A stretch of 64,000 bases of DNA, taken from IMG/VR virus record IMGVR_UViG_3300027709_000056, positions 62,001 through 126,000 of that record; one strand, written 5' to 3'. Position numbers and translations under genes: made by a program. The stretch is from a virus. A model generated the notes under the pieces. That model made no database searches and was not told the DNA's origin. It saw only the letters and a list, made by a program, of their open reading frames with translations. Of the stretch, positions 9,861 to 18,803 are shown in pieces (position 1 is the stretch's first letter; every line of letters begins with the position of its first letter).

Positions 9861-10162
9861 AAAATTGTAGATACTATATAGGAACATTTCGTATGAAAGA
9901 TGATGAAAGTTCTGATATATGGCATGATACAATTATGACAGAACAAATGGGTGACATATTAAGTGATGCATTTCTTTATGGCGGGGAAGTAATGGAAGAA
10001 AGAAGTGTGCCTAGCGACTTTGATATGCTTCATTGTCATTTGTATGTAAGATTTAAAGATGAAAGAAAAGCTATATTGTTTATATTAAAATATCCGCAAG
10101 TTAGACGTTCAGAAAAAATTCAAAGAGACGATTATGCTAAAAACTTGAATTGGGTAGGCTAA
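9857..10162 (+). CDS. Hypothetical protein, 101 aa
   Basis: A small soluble protein of mixed charge with no recognised family. It is coupled by an ATGA overlap upstream and a TAATG overlap to the radical SAM gene downstream, so it is part of the same translation unit. Confidence 0.55.
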   Translation: MKNCRYYIGTFRMKDDESSDIWHDTIMTEQMGDILSDAFLYGGEVMEERSVPSDFDMLHCHLYVRFKDERKAILFILKYPQVRRSEKIQRDDYAKNLNWVG

Positions 10163-12738
10163 TGGAAAAAGAATTAGATAAAATTAAAAGAATATTACCT
10201 ATCACTGATGCAGAAATTAGTCCTACTTTTTGTTTAGCCAAATGGCATCATACTACTATCTATCTAGCAACAGGTGAAACGCATAGTTGTTATCATCCTG
10301 CTCCACACAAAATACCTTTAGAAGAACTTAAAGACAATCCAAGTGCTTTACATAATACTATAGAAAAGAAAGACCAACGTAATAAAATGCTATGTGGCGA
10401 AAAGCCAGATGGTTGTAGTTATTGTTGGAAAATTGAAGCTATGGGTAAAGACTATGTAAGTGATAGACATATTAAAACAGCAAGTATATACACACCAGAA
10501 CGAGTTGCAGAAATAAAAGAGAAAGGAAAAGACTTTAATGTTAATCCTGAATACATAGAAATTAGTTTTTCAAATGAATGTAATTTTAAGTGTGGATATT
10601 GTCACCCTAAAGCTAGTAGTAGGTACTGGAAAGAGATAGAAGACCATGGTCCTTATAGTAAATCAAGTACACATAGACAAGATATTGATTGGTTTAAAGT
10701 TTATCAAAATGAAGAAGAGAATCCATATGTAAAAGCATGGTGGGAATGGTGGCCCGAAGTTAGTAAAACATTAAACATTTTGCGTATTACTGGTGGTGAA
10801 CCTTTAATGCACAAAAGTCTTTGGGACTTATTCGAAAAACTAGAAGCAGATCCAAAGCCACATATTCAAATTGAAGTTAATAGTAATATGGGTGTTAAGC
10901 ATTCGTTAGTTGAGAAACTAACAAAAATAGTATTAAGACTTAAAGCAAAAAATTGTATTAAAAGTTTTAAATTATACACAAGTATTGATACGTGGGGACC
11001 TAAAGCTGAATATATTCGTACAGGATTAGATTTAGAATTGTGGGAAAAGAACTTAGATTACTTTTTAAGGAATACTCCTTTCTCTGTTATTTTTATGATT
11101 ACATTTAATATCTTTAGTGTTACAAGTTTTAATTTATTATTAGAAAAAATATTAGAATGGCGTTCTAGGTATAATGGAATTGTAGCTAATCAAGTAAGAT
11201 GGCAAAAAGTACAATTTGATACGCCTCATTTAAAAGAACCTAGTATATATGATATGAATATATTACCTAAAGATGAGTTTATGCCATATATGGAAAAGAA
11301 CTTACAATCTATGATTGAACATCAAGATGATAAAGATAGGAATAAATTTAGTTCATTAGAAGTAGAAAAGTTTAGACGTGTAGTTGACTATATGCGTACA
11401 ACACATTACACACCAGTCAAACTTAAACAAGCTCATAAAGACTTTTATAATTGGTTTACAGAATTTGATAAAAGAAAAAGCACTAATTTAGTTAAAACGT
11501 TTCCTGAATTCGAAGTATTTTATGATGATTGTTTTATGGCAACCATGGAAGGTAAAACTCTTTGTATGCTTCCGTGGGTTCATATGTATGTAGGTGCAGA
11601 TGGAAACGTTTTACCTTGTTGTATAGGTGATTATAAACAGCCTTTAGGTAGTACGCATAAAAATAGCATAAAAGAGATTTGGAATAGTCCGCAATATAAA
11701 AAATTACGTCTGCAAATGCTTAATAACGAGAAACCATCAGCCTGTAATCAATGCTGGAAACACGAAGAAGCAGGAGGTGAAAGTAGTCGTTATAATAAAA
11801 ATAAAATGTTTAAAGAAGATTTACCGTTAATAGAAAAAACTAATAGTGATGGTAGTTTAGATGAAATGAAACTACGTTATATGGATGTACGTTGGAGTAA
11901 TATTTGTAATTTTAAATGTAGAACTTGTAGTGCGTCATTTAGTTCTACTTGGGCTCAAGAAGATAATGAATGCGGTGATAAGAAAGATGTCTTTATTTTT
12001 GCTGGCGGCAAAGATAACGATTCGTTATACGAACAATTTAAACCACATTTTAAAGATGTAAAAGTTTTTTATTTTGCTGGCGGTGAACCGTTAGTTACTG
12101 ATAAGCATTATGATATTTTAGAACACTTAATTGAAACTAATAATACAGATGTTTCATTACAATACAATTCAAATCTTAGTAATTTGTTTTATAAGAAAAA
12201 ATGTGTTACAGAATTATGGAATAAATTTTCTGATGTTAAAGTAGCGGCAAGTTTAGATAGTTGGGGAGACAGAGCTGAATATATTCGTGAAGGAACAGAA
12301 TGGCCTGTAATAATGGACAATTTAAATCGTGTAAAAAAAGATTCACCACACGTAAATATGACGTTCAATAGTGTTATAAGTGTTTTTAATATTTTAACAA
12401 TTACAGATTTTTTAACTTATATGGAAAATAATGGCTTTAAAACTAATCATGGTGTATTATATAATCTTGTTCATCCAGCACATTATCATATAAATGTTTT
12501 ACCTGCTAATTTAAAACAACTAGCATATCAAAAGATTGTAGCTCATGCACAAACAGTCCATAATAAAGGAATGTCTATGCAATTACAAGGTGTGTTAGAT
12601 TATATTAATGATTCAAAATTCGATCAAATGGCACAAATTAATTTTATATCAACTACACTACGTTATGATAAAATAAGAAATAGATCTTTTAGTAAAACAT
12701 TTCCTGAACTTAAAGATGCATTCGGTGATCGTTATTAG
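10162..12738 (+). CDS. Tandem double radical SAM protein (twitch/SPASM-like), 858 aa
   Basis: Two full units lie in one chain. Unit 1 has a Cys-rich prefix (C24, C43, C78, C85, C88) then the [4Fe-4S] motif C140-x3-C144-x2-C147 and GGEPLM at ~211. Unit 2 has a SPASM-like prefix (CMLPWVHMYVGADG, LPCCIGD, CNQCWKHEE, ~468-535), then C582-x3-C586-x2-C589 and AGGEPL. Radical SAM enzymes cleave S-adenosylmethionine to start radical chemistry; auxiliary clusters are expected from the prefixes. ATG at 10162 overlaps the upstream stop (TAATG) and is preferred to the TTG 12 bases earlier. Substrate unknown. Confidence 0.85.
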   Translation: MEKELDKIKRILPITDAEISPTFCLAKWHHTTIYLATGETHSCYHPAPHKIPLEELKDNPSALHNTIEKKDQRNKMLCGEKPDGCSYCWKIEAMGKDYVSDRHIKTASIYTPERVAEIKEKGKDFNVNPEYIEISFSNECNFKCGYCHPKASSRYWKEIEDHGPYSKSSTHRQDIDWFKVYQNEEENPYVKAWWEWWPEVSKTLNILRITGGEPLMHKSLWDLFEKLEADPKPHIQIEVNSNMGVKHSLVEKLTKIVLRLKAKNCIKSFKLYTSIDTWGPKAEYIRTGLDLELWEKNLDYFLRNTPFSVIFMITFNIFSVTSFNLLLEKILEWRSRYNGIVANQVRWQKVQFDTPHLKEPSIYDMNILPKDEFMPYMEKNLQSMIEHQDDKDRNKFSSLEVEKFRRVVDYMRTTHYTPVKLKQAHKDFYNWFTEFDKRKSTNLVKTFPEFEVFYDDCFMATMEGKTLCMLPWVHMYVGADGNVLPCCIGDYKQPLGSTHKNSIKEIWNSPQYKKLRLQMLNNEKPSACNQCWKHEEAGGESSRYNKNKMFKEDLPLIEKTNSDGSLDEMKLRYMDVRWSNICNFKCRTCSASFSSTWAQEDNECGDKKDVFIFAGGKDNDSLYEQFKPHFKDVKVFYFAGGEPLVTDKHYDILEHLIETNNTDVSLQYNSNLSNLFYKKKCVTELWNKFSDVKVAASLDSWGDRAEYIREGTEWPVIMDNLNRVKKDSPHVNMTFNSVISVFNILTITDFLTYMENNGFKTNHGVLYNLVHPAHYHINVLPANLKQLAYQKIVAHAQTVHNKGMSMQLQGVLDYINDSKFDQMAQINFISTTLRYDKIRNRSFSKTFPELKDAFGDRY

Positions 12739-13639
12739 CAGGTTTACGTGTTAGTAGATCATGTCTCATCCTATTTAACCAGTCTACAGGTTGATCGTAA
12801 ATACTAAACTTCTTTTGCCCTCTAGAGATGTCATTCATATGCTTAATCCATTTATTTTGAACTTCTCCAACTGCTTTATCAGTACGATCACTCCAATCAT
12901 GTTTAAAAGTTCTTTTTAAGTAATCATAGTGTTCTAATGGATGTGGATGTCCGTCTTGAAAAACTTTATTAATTAATCTTCGATCAGACTCAAATTTTTG
13001 CATCCAGTTATTATTAAAAAGTACATCATAAAAACTAGGTTTTAAATGAGCCGTTGTATCTAGATACATTTGTTTAAATTGATCAAGTCTCGAATTACCA
13101 AATTTTTTAGGTCTGTCATCAATTTTCTGAGTAACGTCCCATTGGTTTGCAAATTCAATTAAGTTATTCATTTGTATGAAATGCCATTGTGCTTTATGTT
13201 TAAGCATTTCATGAGCACCTTTAATAAAAGCTAAATCTCTAACAATTGCTCCGTACTCACTAAAATACTTGTCTCTCCATTCTTCATCATATATATTTTG
13301 TGTATAAATATTTCCTGGAGTTACCCAAGTACCATACTTTTTTCCGTGCTTACTGTCGTGCGTTTCGCGACCCGGTTCAAAGAATCTATCTTCTCTACTA
13401 ACATTAGTCCATTGTACTATTATTAAATCATAGTGATTAAAATTATAAGCCGCGTCAGCCTGCATTAATGAATTGTAGATATAATGATTGCCAGCACCAG
13501 ATTTACCAAAGTTATAAAACTCAGCTTCATGAAATTCAGTACCTAAAATATTAGCCCATGTAGTCCACAAGTATTGTGTAAAGCTACAACCAAAGCAAAA
13601 TATTCTATTAAGTGGATTGTTTATTAATTTTGTAGCCAT
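12710..13639 (-). CDS. SGNH-hydrolase-like protein, 309 aa
   Basis: FCFGCSFTQYLWTTWANIL near the N-terminus resembles the nucleophile block of SGNH/GDSL proteins with Cys-Ser (GCSFT), and NFGKSGAGNHYIYN fits the conserved Gly block. Three other GDS/GCS proteins occur in this window. A deacetylase or esterase acting on glycans is possible but not shown. The ATG here is chosen because the GTG 15 bases upstream falls directly on the AGGAG ribosome site. It ends by overlapping the double radical SAM gene tail to tail by 29 bases. Confidence 0.5.
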   Translation of the reverse strand: MATKLINNPLNRIFCFGCSFTQYLWTTWANILGTEFHEAEFYNFGKSGAGNHYIYNSLMQADAAYNFNHYDLIIVQWTNVSREDRFFEPGRETHDSKHGKKYGTWVTPGNIYTQNIYDEEWRDKYFSEYGAIVRDLAFIKGAHEMLKHKAQWHFIQMNNLIEFANQWDVTQKIDDRPKKFGNSRLDQFKQMYLDTTAHLKPSFYDVLFNNNWMQKFESDRRLINKVFQDGHPHPLEHYDYLKRTFKHDWSDRTDKAVGEVQNKWIKHMNDISRGQKKFSIYDQPVDWLNRMRHDLLTRKPANNDHRMHL

Positions 13640-13656
13640 TATATTTTTTTTCACTC

Positions 13657-13821
13657 CTAAAGTTTCCCACGCTTCAACATTTCTTTTGTTACTTTGTAGG
13701 GTATTTTTTCAATTTTGCCACCTTTAGCAAGAAATTCTTTCATCATACGATCACGTTCCTCTTGTGTTGTTCTTTTTTCAGGTTTAGTACTAGTGTATGC
13801 TCTGTTTATCTCAATGCCCAT
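13657..13821 (-). CDS. Small basic protein, 54 aa
   Basis: A short open frame starting MGIEINRAYTSTKP and ending MLKRGKL, rich in Lys, Arg and Glu. It overlaps the upstream gene's stop by 11 bases and ends 18 bases before the SGNH-like gene, filling what would otherwise be a 157-base gap. The spacing and coding-like composition support it as a real gene. Function unknown. Confidence 0.6.
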   Translation of the reverse strand: MGIEINRAYTSTKPEKRTTQEERDRMMKEFLAKGGKIEKIPYKVTKEMLKRGKL

Positions 13822-15079
13822 TTGCTATCTTTATTATTTTTTTTGCTAGGTTTAACATAGTTTCTTCAGTGTGCTTATTATTATACATAACTTTAAAATT
13901 GTATTTAAGTATATCTCGTTGTTTAAATTTCCATTCTTGGTGTGCACCTTTACTCATATTATCTAGCTCTTTTACTTTATCTTTAATTACCTCAAATAGT
14001 TTGCACCACCGTAGATATGTATCTTCTTCGCTGTCAAAACTGTAATCAAATGTATCTTCATATAATTTATACCCAAATTTTTCTAAGTTTTTGTTAATAT
14101 TTTGTTGTCCCCAAATAATAAAAGGTTGCATATGATATATAGCCCTAAATGTTTTTTCACTCCAAAACATACTAGTTTTATTCCAGTCTTCAACATACGT
14201 TTCATTTACTACCTGAAATAATGTAGTCCAATGTAAATGCGAATGTAAACTCATAGCATGATTAGTTGTAAAGTCTTCAGTATCTGCTATTAAGGGTAAT
14301 TCTTTATAAAACTTTTCTATTTGTTCTTCAGTTATATTAAATCCAGCTGGGAAAGTCTTTTTTAAATTATGTGCTTTTAAAAGTCCACCTTCAAATGCAT
14401 TATGGCTTACTACACCCTTTTCAAATATACCACTGTGAAAAAGCTCATAAGCACTCATTGTTCTATGAGGTCTGTTTACTCTACTAAGACTTAGATAGTA
14501 TTTTTCACCATAATAAAATCTTTTACTATGTTTACGTACCTCTGTATAGCGTTCGTCTATAAGTGTATCAACGTCAGTTCTAGTAGTATCAAGTTCATAA
14601 CGATTATTAACATTTTTTAATCCAAAAAGCATTTTTTCAAAATTATTAAAACAAGCAACATTAATAGATTCTGTTTCGTTATGTTTTTTGTTATATTTTT
14701 TTATGTTTTTAGTATCTAGCATATTTGAAGAAACAAAAATTATTTTTTTAGGACTAATATTATGTTTTTTACAGTTGTTATATAATATATCAAAAAACGG
14801 TAGATCATATAGAGTACTAAAGCCTTCAGTACTTGCATCAAAAAAGAAAAATGATTTTGGATCGTTACGTAATTGTTTAAGATTCTTTTTTCGCAGATAT
14901 TGAAATATATCAACACCGGCTCTCCATTGGGGATATTTTATTAGCACATGAAAAATGGTTATTGTAGGATCGTAGATATCATTCTCTTTAAATGCGTGTA
15001 ACAACTTTACTAAAGCAAGTGAAGTTTCTACTTGGCGTACATATACGTTTGGTTTAATGTAGTAATTTGCTGGAATCAT
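13811..15079 (-). CDS. Putative glycosyltransferase (GT10/exostosin-like C-terminus), 422 aa
   Basis: The C-terminal third (FWSEKTFRAIYHMQPFIIWGQQ, LEKFGYKLYEDTFDYSFD) has the S/T-E-K-x(5)-PF-I and G-Y-D-S-F-D pattern of fucosyltransferase/exostosin-like GT-B enzymes. The partial gene at the right edge of the window has the same block (FLTEKTYSAVLAKKPFIILGEQ), so they are distant paralogues. The N-terminal half is unrecognised. It reads away from the divergent promoter region at 15.1 kb. Confidence 0.55.
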   Translation of the reverse strand: MIPANYYIKPNVYVRQVETSLALVKLLHAFKENDIYDPTITIFHVLIKYPQWRAGVDIFQYLRKKNLKQLRNDPKSFFFFDASTEGFSTLYDLPFFDILYNNCKKHNISPKKIIFVSSNMLDTKNIKKYNKKHNETESINVACFNNFEKMLFGLKNVNNRYELDTTRTDVDTLIDERYTEVRKHSKRFYYGEKYYLSLSRVNRPHRTMSAYELFHSGIFEKGVVSHNAFEGGLLKAHNLKKTFPAGFNITEEQIEKFYKELPLIADTEDFTTNHAMSLHSHLHWTTLFQVVNETYVEDWNKTSMFWSEKTFRAIYHMQPFIIWGQQNINKNLEKFGYKLYEDTFDYSFDSEEDTYLRWCKLFEVIKDKVKELDNMSKGAHQEWKFKQRDILKYNFKVMYNNKHTEETMLNLAKKIIKIANGH

Positions 15080-15105
15080 ATATAAAAATCACTGGGTTAA
15101 AATGC

Positions 15106-15113
15106 CATAAATA
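15106..15113 (+). promoter_or_regulatory. Putative late promoter octamer CATAAATA
   Basis: CATAAATA lies 47 bases before the + strand dehydrogenase start in an 81-base divergent gap. It differs by one base from T4 TATAAATA. Confidence 0.5.
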
Positions 15114-15123
15114 TTAGCTGTAG

Positions 15124-15131
15124 TATTTATA
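15124..15131 (-). promoter_or_regulatory. Late promoter octamer TATAAATA
   Basis: An exact match to the T4 late -10 on the - strand (TATTTATA on the + strand), 44 bases upstream of the divergent glycosyltransferase-like gene. With the + strand octamer 10 bases away it forms a back-to-back late promoter pair. Confidence 0.6.
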
Positions 15132-15160
15132 TACGCATATAATGATTTAAGGATAACTTG

Positions 15161-16333
15161 ATGAAGATAGGATTTATTGGTTTAGGAAAACTAGGCTTAC
15201 CATGTGCTGAAGTAGTTGCTGAAAAAGGCCATGATGTTACTGGTTATGATCCTGCAAATATAACAAGTGATTTAGTTAGTATTAAAGAAAAAATCAAAGA
15301 TGCAGTACAAGACAGGGATATTGTTTTTGTTGCTGTTCCAACGCCCCATCATCCAGATTATGACGGTAAAGCTCCTACGGCACACTTAGAACCTAAAGAT
15401 TTTAGTTACGATATTGTTGTTGATGTGTTAAGAGAAGCCAATGAGCATATGACTCAAGAACAGTTGCTAGTCCTTATTAGTACTGTTTTACCTGGTACTA
15501 CTCGCAAAGAATTTGCACCATTAGTTACAAATACTCGCTTTGTTTATAATCCATATTTTATTGCTATGGGAACAGTAGCTTGGGATATGGTAAATCCTGA
15601 AATGGTAATTGTAGGAACTGATACCGGAAAAATAAATGGTGATGCAGAACAGTTAGTAGAATTTTATAAAGGTATAATGGAAAACAAGCCACGGTATGAA
15701 GTATGCACGTGGGACGAATGTGAATGTATTAAAGTTTTTTACAATACATTTATTAGTATGAAAATTGGATTTGTAAATATGATCCAAGATGTTGCTGAAA
15801 AGCAAGGTAATATTAATGTTGATGTAGTCACTAACGCTCTTTCAAAAAGTAAAAATCGAATTATTAGTACCCGATATATGACAGCAGGAATGGGTGATGG
15901 TGGAGCCTGTCATCCAAGAGATAATATTGCATTACGGTATATGGCCAAAAAATTGGACTTGCAATATGATCTGTTTGATGCTATAATGAAAGCTAGAGAA
16001 GTACAGGCTAAAAACATGGCTAAGAAATTAGTCAGTTTAGCCATAAAAAATAACTTGCCAATATTATTAAATGGCATCAGTTATAAACCAGGAGTACCAT
16101 ATATAGATGGAAGTTATAGTTTGTTAGTTGGTCATTATTGTTCAGAAGTTGAATATCATTGTATGAGAGTTGATCCGTTAGTGTGTCCACAGAAAGGACC
16201 ATTTAGTGCAATTGTTTTATTATCACACCCTGAATTGTATTGCTTTTTAAATGACGATAGTATAGTTGTTGACCCATGGAGAAAATATAAATCTAGCAAA
16301 CATAAGGTTATCCATTATGGCAATACGAGATGA
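15161..16333 (+). CDS. UDP-glucose/GDP-mannose 6-dehydrogenase family protein, 390 aa
   Basis: The N-terminal Rossmann motif is IGFIGLGKLGLP, followed by FVAVPTP and the central helix region YNTFISMKIGFVNM. The catalytic Cys lies in GDGGACHPRDN. The length is close to full-size enzymes (~400 aa), with a degenerate C-terminal domain. This family oxidises a nucleotide sugar C6 alcohol to a carboxylate with NAD. ATG at 15161 with AAGGA upstream is preferred over the TTG just before it. It leads a coupled + strand operon reaching 22.2 kb. Confidence 0.8.
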   Translation: MKIGFIGLGKLGLPCAEVVAEKGHDVTGYDPANITSDLVSIKEKIKDAVQDRDIVFVAVPTPHHPDYDGKAPTAHLEPKDFSYDIVVDVLREANEHMTQEQLLVLISTVLPGTTRKEFAPLVTNTRFVYNPYFIAMGTVAWDMVNPEMVIVGTDTGKINGDAEQLVEFYKGIMENKPRYEVCTWDECECIKVFYNTFISMKIGFVNMIQDVAEKQGNINVDVVTNALSKSKNRIISTRYMTAGMGDGGACHPRDNIALRYMAKKLDLQYDLFDAIMKAREVQAKNMAKKLVSLAIKNNLPILLNGISYKPGVPYIDGSYSLLVGHYCSEVEYHCMRVDPLVCPQKGPFSAIVLLSHPELYCFLNDDSIVVDPWRKYKSSKHKVIHYGNTR

Positions 16334-17184
16334 AAAAAATATTAATAATTGGAGACAGTAACGGATTAGGTGAATGGGGACAAGTTACTCCTGGACCAGG
16401 CGTTGCTAATAACAATAATAATACTATTTTTCGACCGTATAACCAAGACAAATATTTAGAAGGCAAACATCCTAAACCTTTTCAGTTAGTTCATCCAGGG
16501 TTTGGTTACTTTTTAGATTTAAAAGGTCATGCTACTTGTAATCATAGTTTTGGTGGCGCAGGTAATTTTGAATCAATTTTTAAAGCCGAAGAAGCATTAG
16601 GGTTGGCACCGCCTTTTACATCTCCTACTTTTTATACTCCTGATGTTATTATATGGATGTTAACAGAACCTTGTAGAAATTATACTTTAGAATCAAAATA
16701 TATTTGTCAAAATTCTGGACAAGCAGGGTTATGGGATTTAGATAAGCATTATTATAAATTGTACCAACCTAACATTGTTGATAAGATACCAACAATAGCC
16801 GAATTAAATCGTGTGCTTATGAAAACTGCATTTGATGGCGCACAAGACATTTATAATGAATTAAAAATTCCTTTTATTATAATAGAAGGTTGGGGCGAAA
16901 CATATGGTTTAGAAAAAGATTATACTTTTATTAAACATATTCATAAAGGTTGGTTACAAAAAATATTAGGCAAACAAATACCATTGCTTACATCATGGAG
17001 TGCAATTAATAATCTTAAACAGTCAAGACATGATTTAGCTGAAACTGAAGAATTTAAAACAGAAGTTAATAGATATGAAGACGTGATCGATTACATGAAA
17101 CAATCAGATGATTTTCCGGATAACGGACATCCAGGTAGAGAACTTCATAAAAAATTAGCAGATGAGCTAGAACCTTATGTATGA
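16330..17184 (+). CDS. SGNH-hydrolase-like protein, 284 aa
   Basis: LIIGDSNGLGEWG at residues 5-16 is a canonical GDS block. SFGGAGNFESI supplies a Gly/Asn block, and NGHPGRELHKKLADEL near the C-terminus fits the D/N-x-x-H block with H at the end. These features suggest an esterase or deacetylase of the SGNH superfamily. Coupled upstream by ATGA and downstream by an eight-base overlap. Substrate unknown; a glycan O-acyl group is a guess from the neighbours. Confidence 0.6.
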   Translation: MKKILIIGDSNGLGEWGQVTPGPGVANNNNNTIFRPYNQDKYLEGKHPKPFQLVHPGFGYFLDLKGHATCNHSFGGAGNFESIFKAEEALGLAPPFTSPTFYTPDVIIWMLTEPCRNYTLESKYICQNSGQAGLWDLDKHYYKLYQPNIVDKIPTIAELNRVLMKTAFDGAQDIYNELKIPFIIIEGWGETYGLEKDYTFIKHIHKGWLQKILGKQIPLLTSWSAINNLKQSRHDLAETEEFKTEVNRYEDVIDYMKQSDDFPDNGHPGRELHKKLADELEPYV

Positions 17185-17857
17185 TATAGTCTTTATAAGT
17201 TATGAAGAACCTAATGCAGATAAAGTTTACGAAGACTTAAAAGCTAGGTTTCCCATGGCTAAACGTGTTCATGGAGTAAAAGGAATACACCAGGCACATA
17301 TAGCCGCGGCAAAAAAGTGTTTTACAAAAATGTTTTGGGTAGTAGACGGAGATGCTCAGTTAAAAGAAGATTGGAAGTTTGATTATATTGCAAGTGAATG
17401 GGATCTTGATGCTGTTCATGTATGGCGTTGTCAGAATCCTATTAATTTTTTAGAATATGGACACGGTGGTGTAAAGTTATTGCCAAGGCAACTTACAATA
17501 GATATGGATGTTAGTCATCCTGATATGACAACTAGTATTAGTAATAAATTTTTTGCCCATCAAGAGATTAGTAATACTACAGCATTTAGTACAGATCCTT
17601 TTAATACGTGGAAAAGTGCATTCCGAGAATGTGTTAAATTATCAAGTAAACTTATTAGAGGACAAGTAGACGAAGAAACTGAAATGCGATTAATGGTGTG
17701 GTGTAATGAAGGTAAAGGAAAACCTAATGGCGACTATGCTATAATGGGTGCAAGAGCAGGTAAGAAGTACGGAGAAGAAAATATAGGTAATAAGGAAGCA
17801 CTATTTAAAATTAATGATTTTAAGTGGCTTAAAGAAATGTATGATAGAGAAAATTAA
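17177..17857 (+). CDS. Glycosyltransferase-like hypothetical protein, 226 aa
   Basis: A paralogue of the protein at 8961: IVFISYEEPNADKVYEDL, AKRVHGVKGIHQAH and the acidic WVVDGDAQL block align. It is shorter at the C-terminus. A GT-A-like nucleotide-sugar core is suspected from the D-G-D motif, but this is not a firm family assignment. Confidence 0.5.
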   Translation: MYDIVFISYEEPNADKVYEDLKARFPMAKRVHGVKGIHQAHIAAAKKCFTKMFWVVDGDAQLKEDWKFDYIASEWDLDAVHVWRCQNPINFLEYGHGGVKLLPRQLTIDMDVSHPDMTTSISNKFFAHQEISNTTAFSTDPFNTWKSAFRECVKLSSKLIRGQVDEETEMRLMVWCNEGKGKPNGDYAIMGARAGKKYGEENIGNKEALFKINDFKWLKEMYDREN

Positions 17858-18803
17858 AGAAAACATAACCAAAGTTGGATTAAAAACTTTAATTGAAAAT
17901 AAAGATCTTTTTACTGTTAGTTGGATTCTTGGACGATTTTGTAATTACGATTGTAGTTATTGTTGGCCGTATGCTAAAAGTAAAACTGTAGATCATAGAC
18001 CTCTTTTACAATATATCGGAACAATGGATGAAATTAAAAGTCAGGCTAGAGTAAATGGCTTTACAAAGTTTCATTTTAGTTTTAGTGGAGGCGAACCTAC
18101 AGCATATAAAGGTCTAATAGATTTACTTAAAGCATATAAAGAACCTGTTAGTAATTATCTTAGTGTGCATATGACTACTAATGCTAGTCCAGGATTTAAT
18201 TGGTGGAATAAATGGTTAACAGCAACAGACGGATTAGATCGTAAAAGTTTAACGGCAAGTTATCATGCAGAGTTTTCTAATGAAAAAGAGTTTGCAGGTA
18301 AACTTAAATTTTTACAGGAGCACGGAGTATTAGTTACAATTAATCAAGTTATGGTTCCAGATCGTTGGGATGAATACTATGGGAGAGCGTTACGTTTTAA
18401 AGATGAAGGATTGCACGTAACCCTTAAACCACAAAGTAATCCAACTGCAAGTTCTGTTGTAGAAGGATATACATTTGAGCAATGGGAAATATTACAAAAC
18501 GAAATGCAGATGGATATAAATCAGATGTTATTATTTGATACTGATGGAAAACAGTACGAATTAGATCAAGCAGAACGACTTAATGCTTATGAGTTTAATA
18601 AATTTAAAGGTTGGACTTGTAATGCTGGCTACCAAAGTTGTATTATCCGTGAACCAGGTGGCGAAATTAAAAGAGGCTATAGTTGTCATGACGAGCCGTT
18701 AGGTACTATTGATGAAGGATTTACTTTATTTAAAGAACCACGTGAGTGTATTACACCAACGTGTGTAAGTAGTGCAGATAGTAAGATACCAAAATGGAAA
18801 TAA
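17841..18803 (+). CDS. Radical SAM protein, 320 aa
   Basis: C34-x3-C38-x2-C41 in GRFCNYDCSYCWP is the [4Fe-4S]/SAM motif and SGGEPTAY the SAM amino-group motif. A C-terminal cysteine group (GWTCNAGY, YSCHDE, ECITPTC) suggests a SPASM-like auxiliary cluster domain. It belongs with the genes at 18794 and 24392, which have the same W-x-L-G-x-x-C-N-Y-D/K-C-x-Y-C start and GW/DWxC tail. An earlier ATG at 17814 lies deep in the upstream gene, so ATG at 17841 is chosen. Substrate unknown. Confidence 0.8.
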   Translation: MIEKIKENITKVGLKTLIENKDLFTVSWILGRFCNYDCSYCWPYAKSKTVDHRPLLQYIGTMDEIKSQARVNGFTKFHFSFSGGEPTAYKGLIDLLKAYKEPVSNYLSVHMTTNASPGFNWWNKWLTATDGLDRKSLTASYHAEFSNEKEFAGKLKFLQEHGVLVTINQVMVPDRWDEYYGRALRFKDEGLHVTLKPQSNPTASSVVEGYTFEQWEILQNEMQMDINQMLLFDTDGKQYELDQAERLNAYEFNKFKGWTCNAGYQSCIIREPGGEIKRGYSCHDEPLGTIDEGFTLFKEPRECITPTCVSSADSKIPKWK

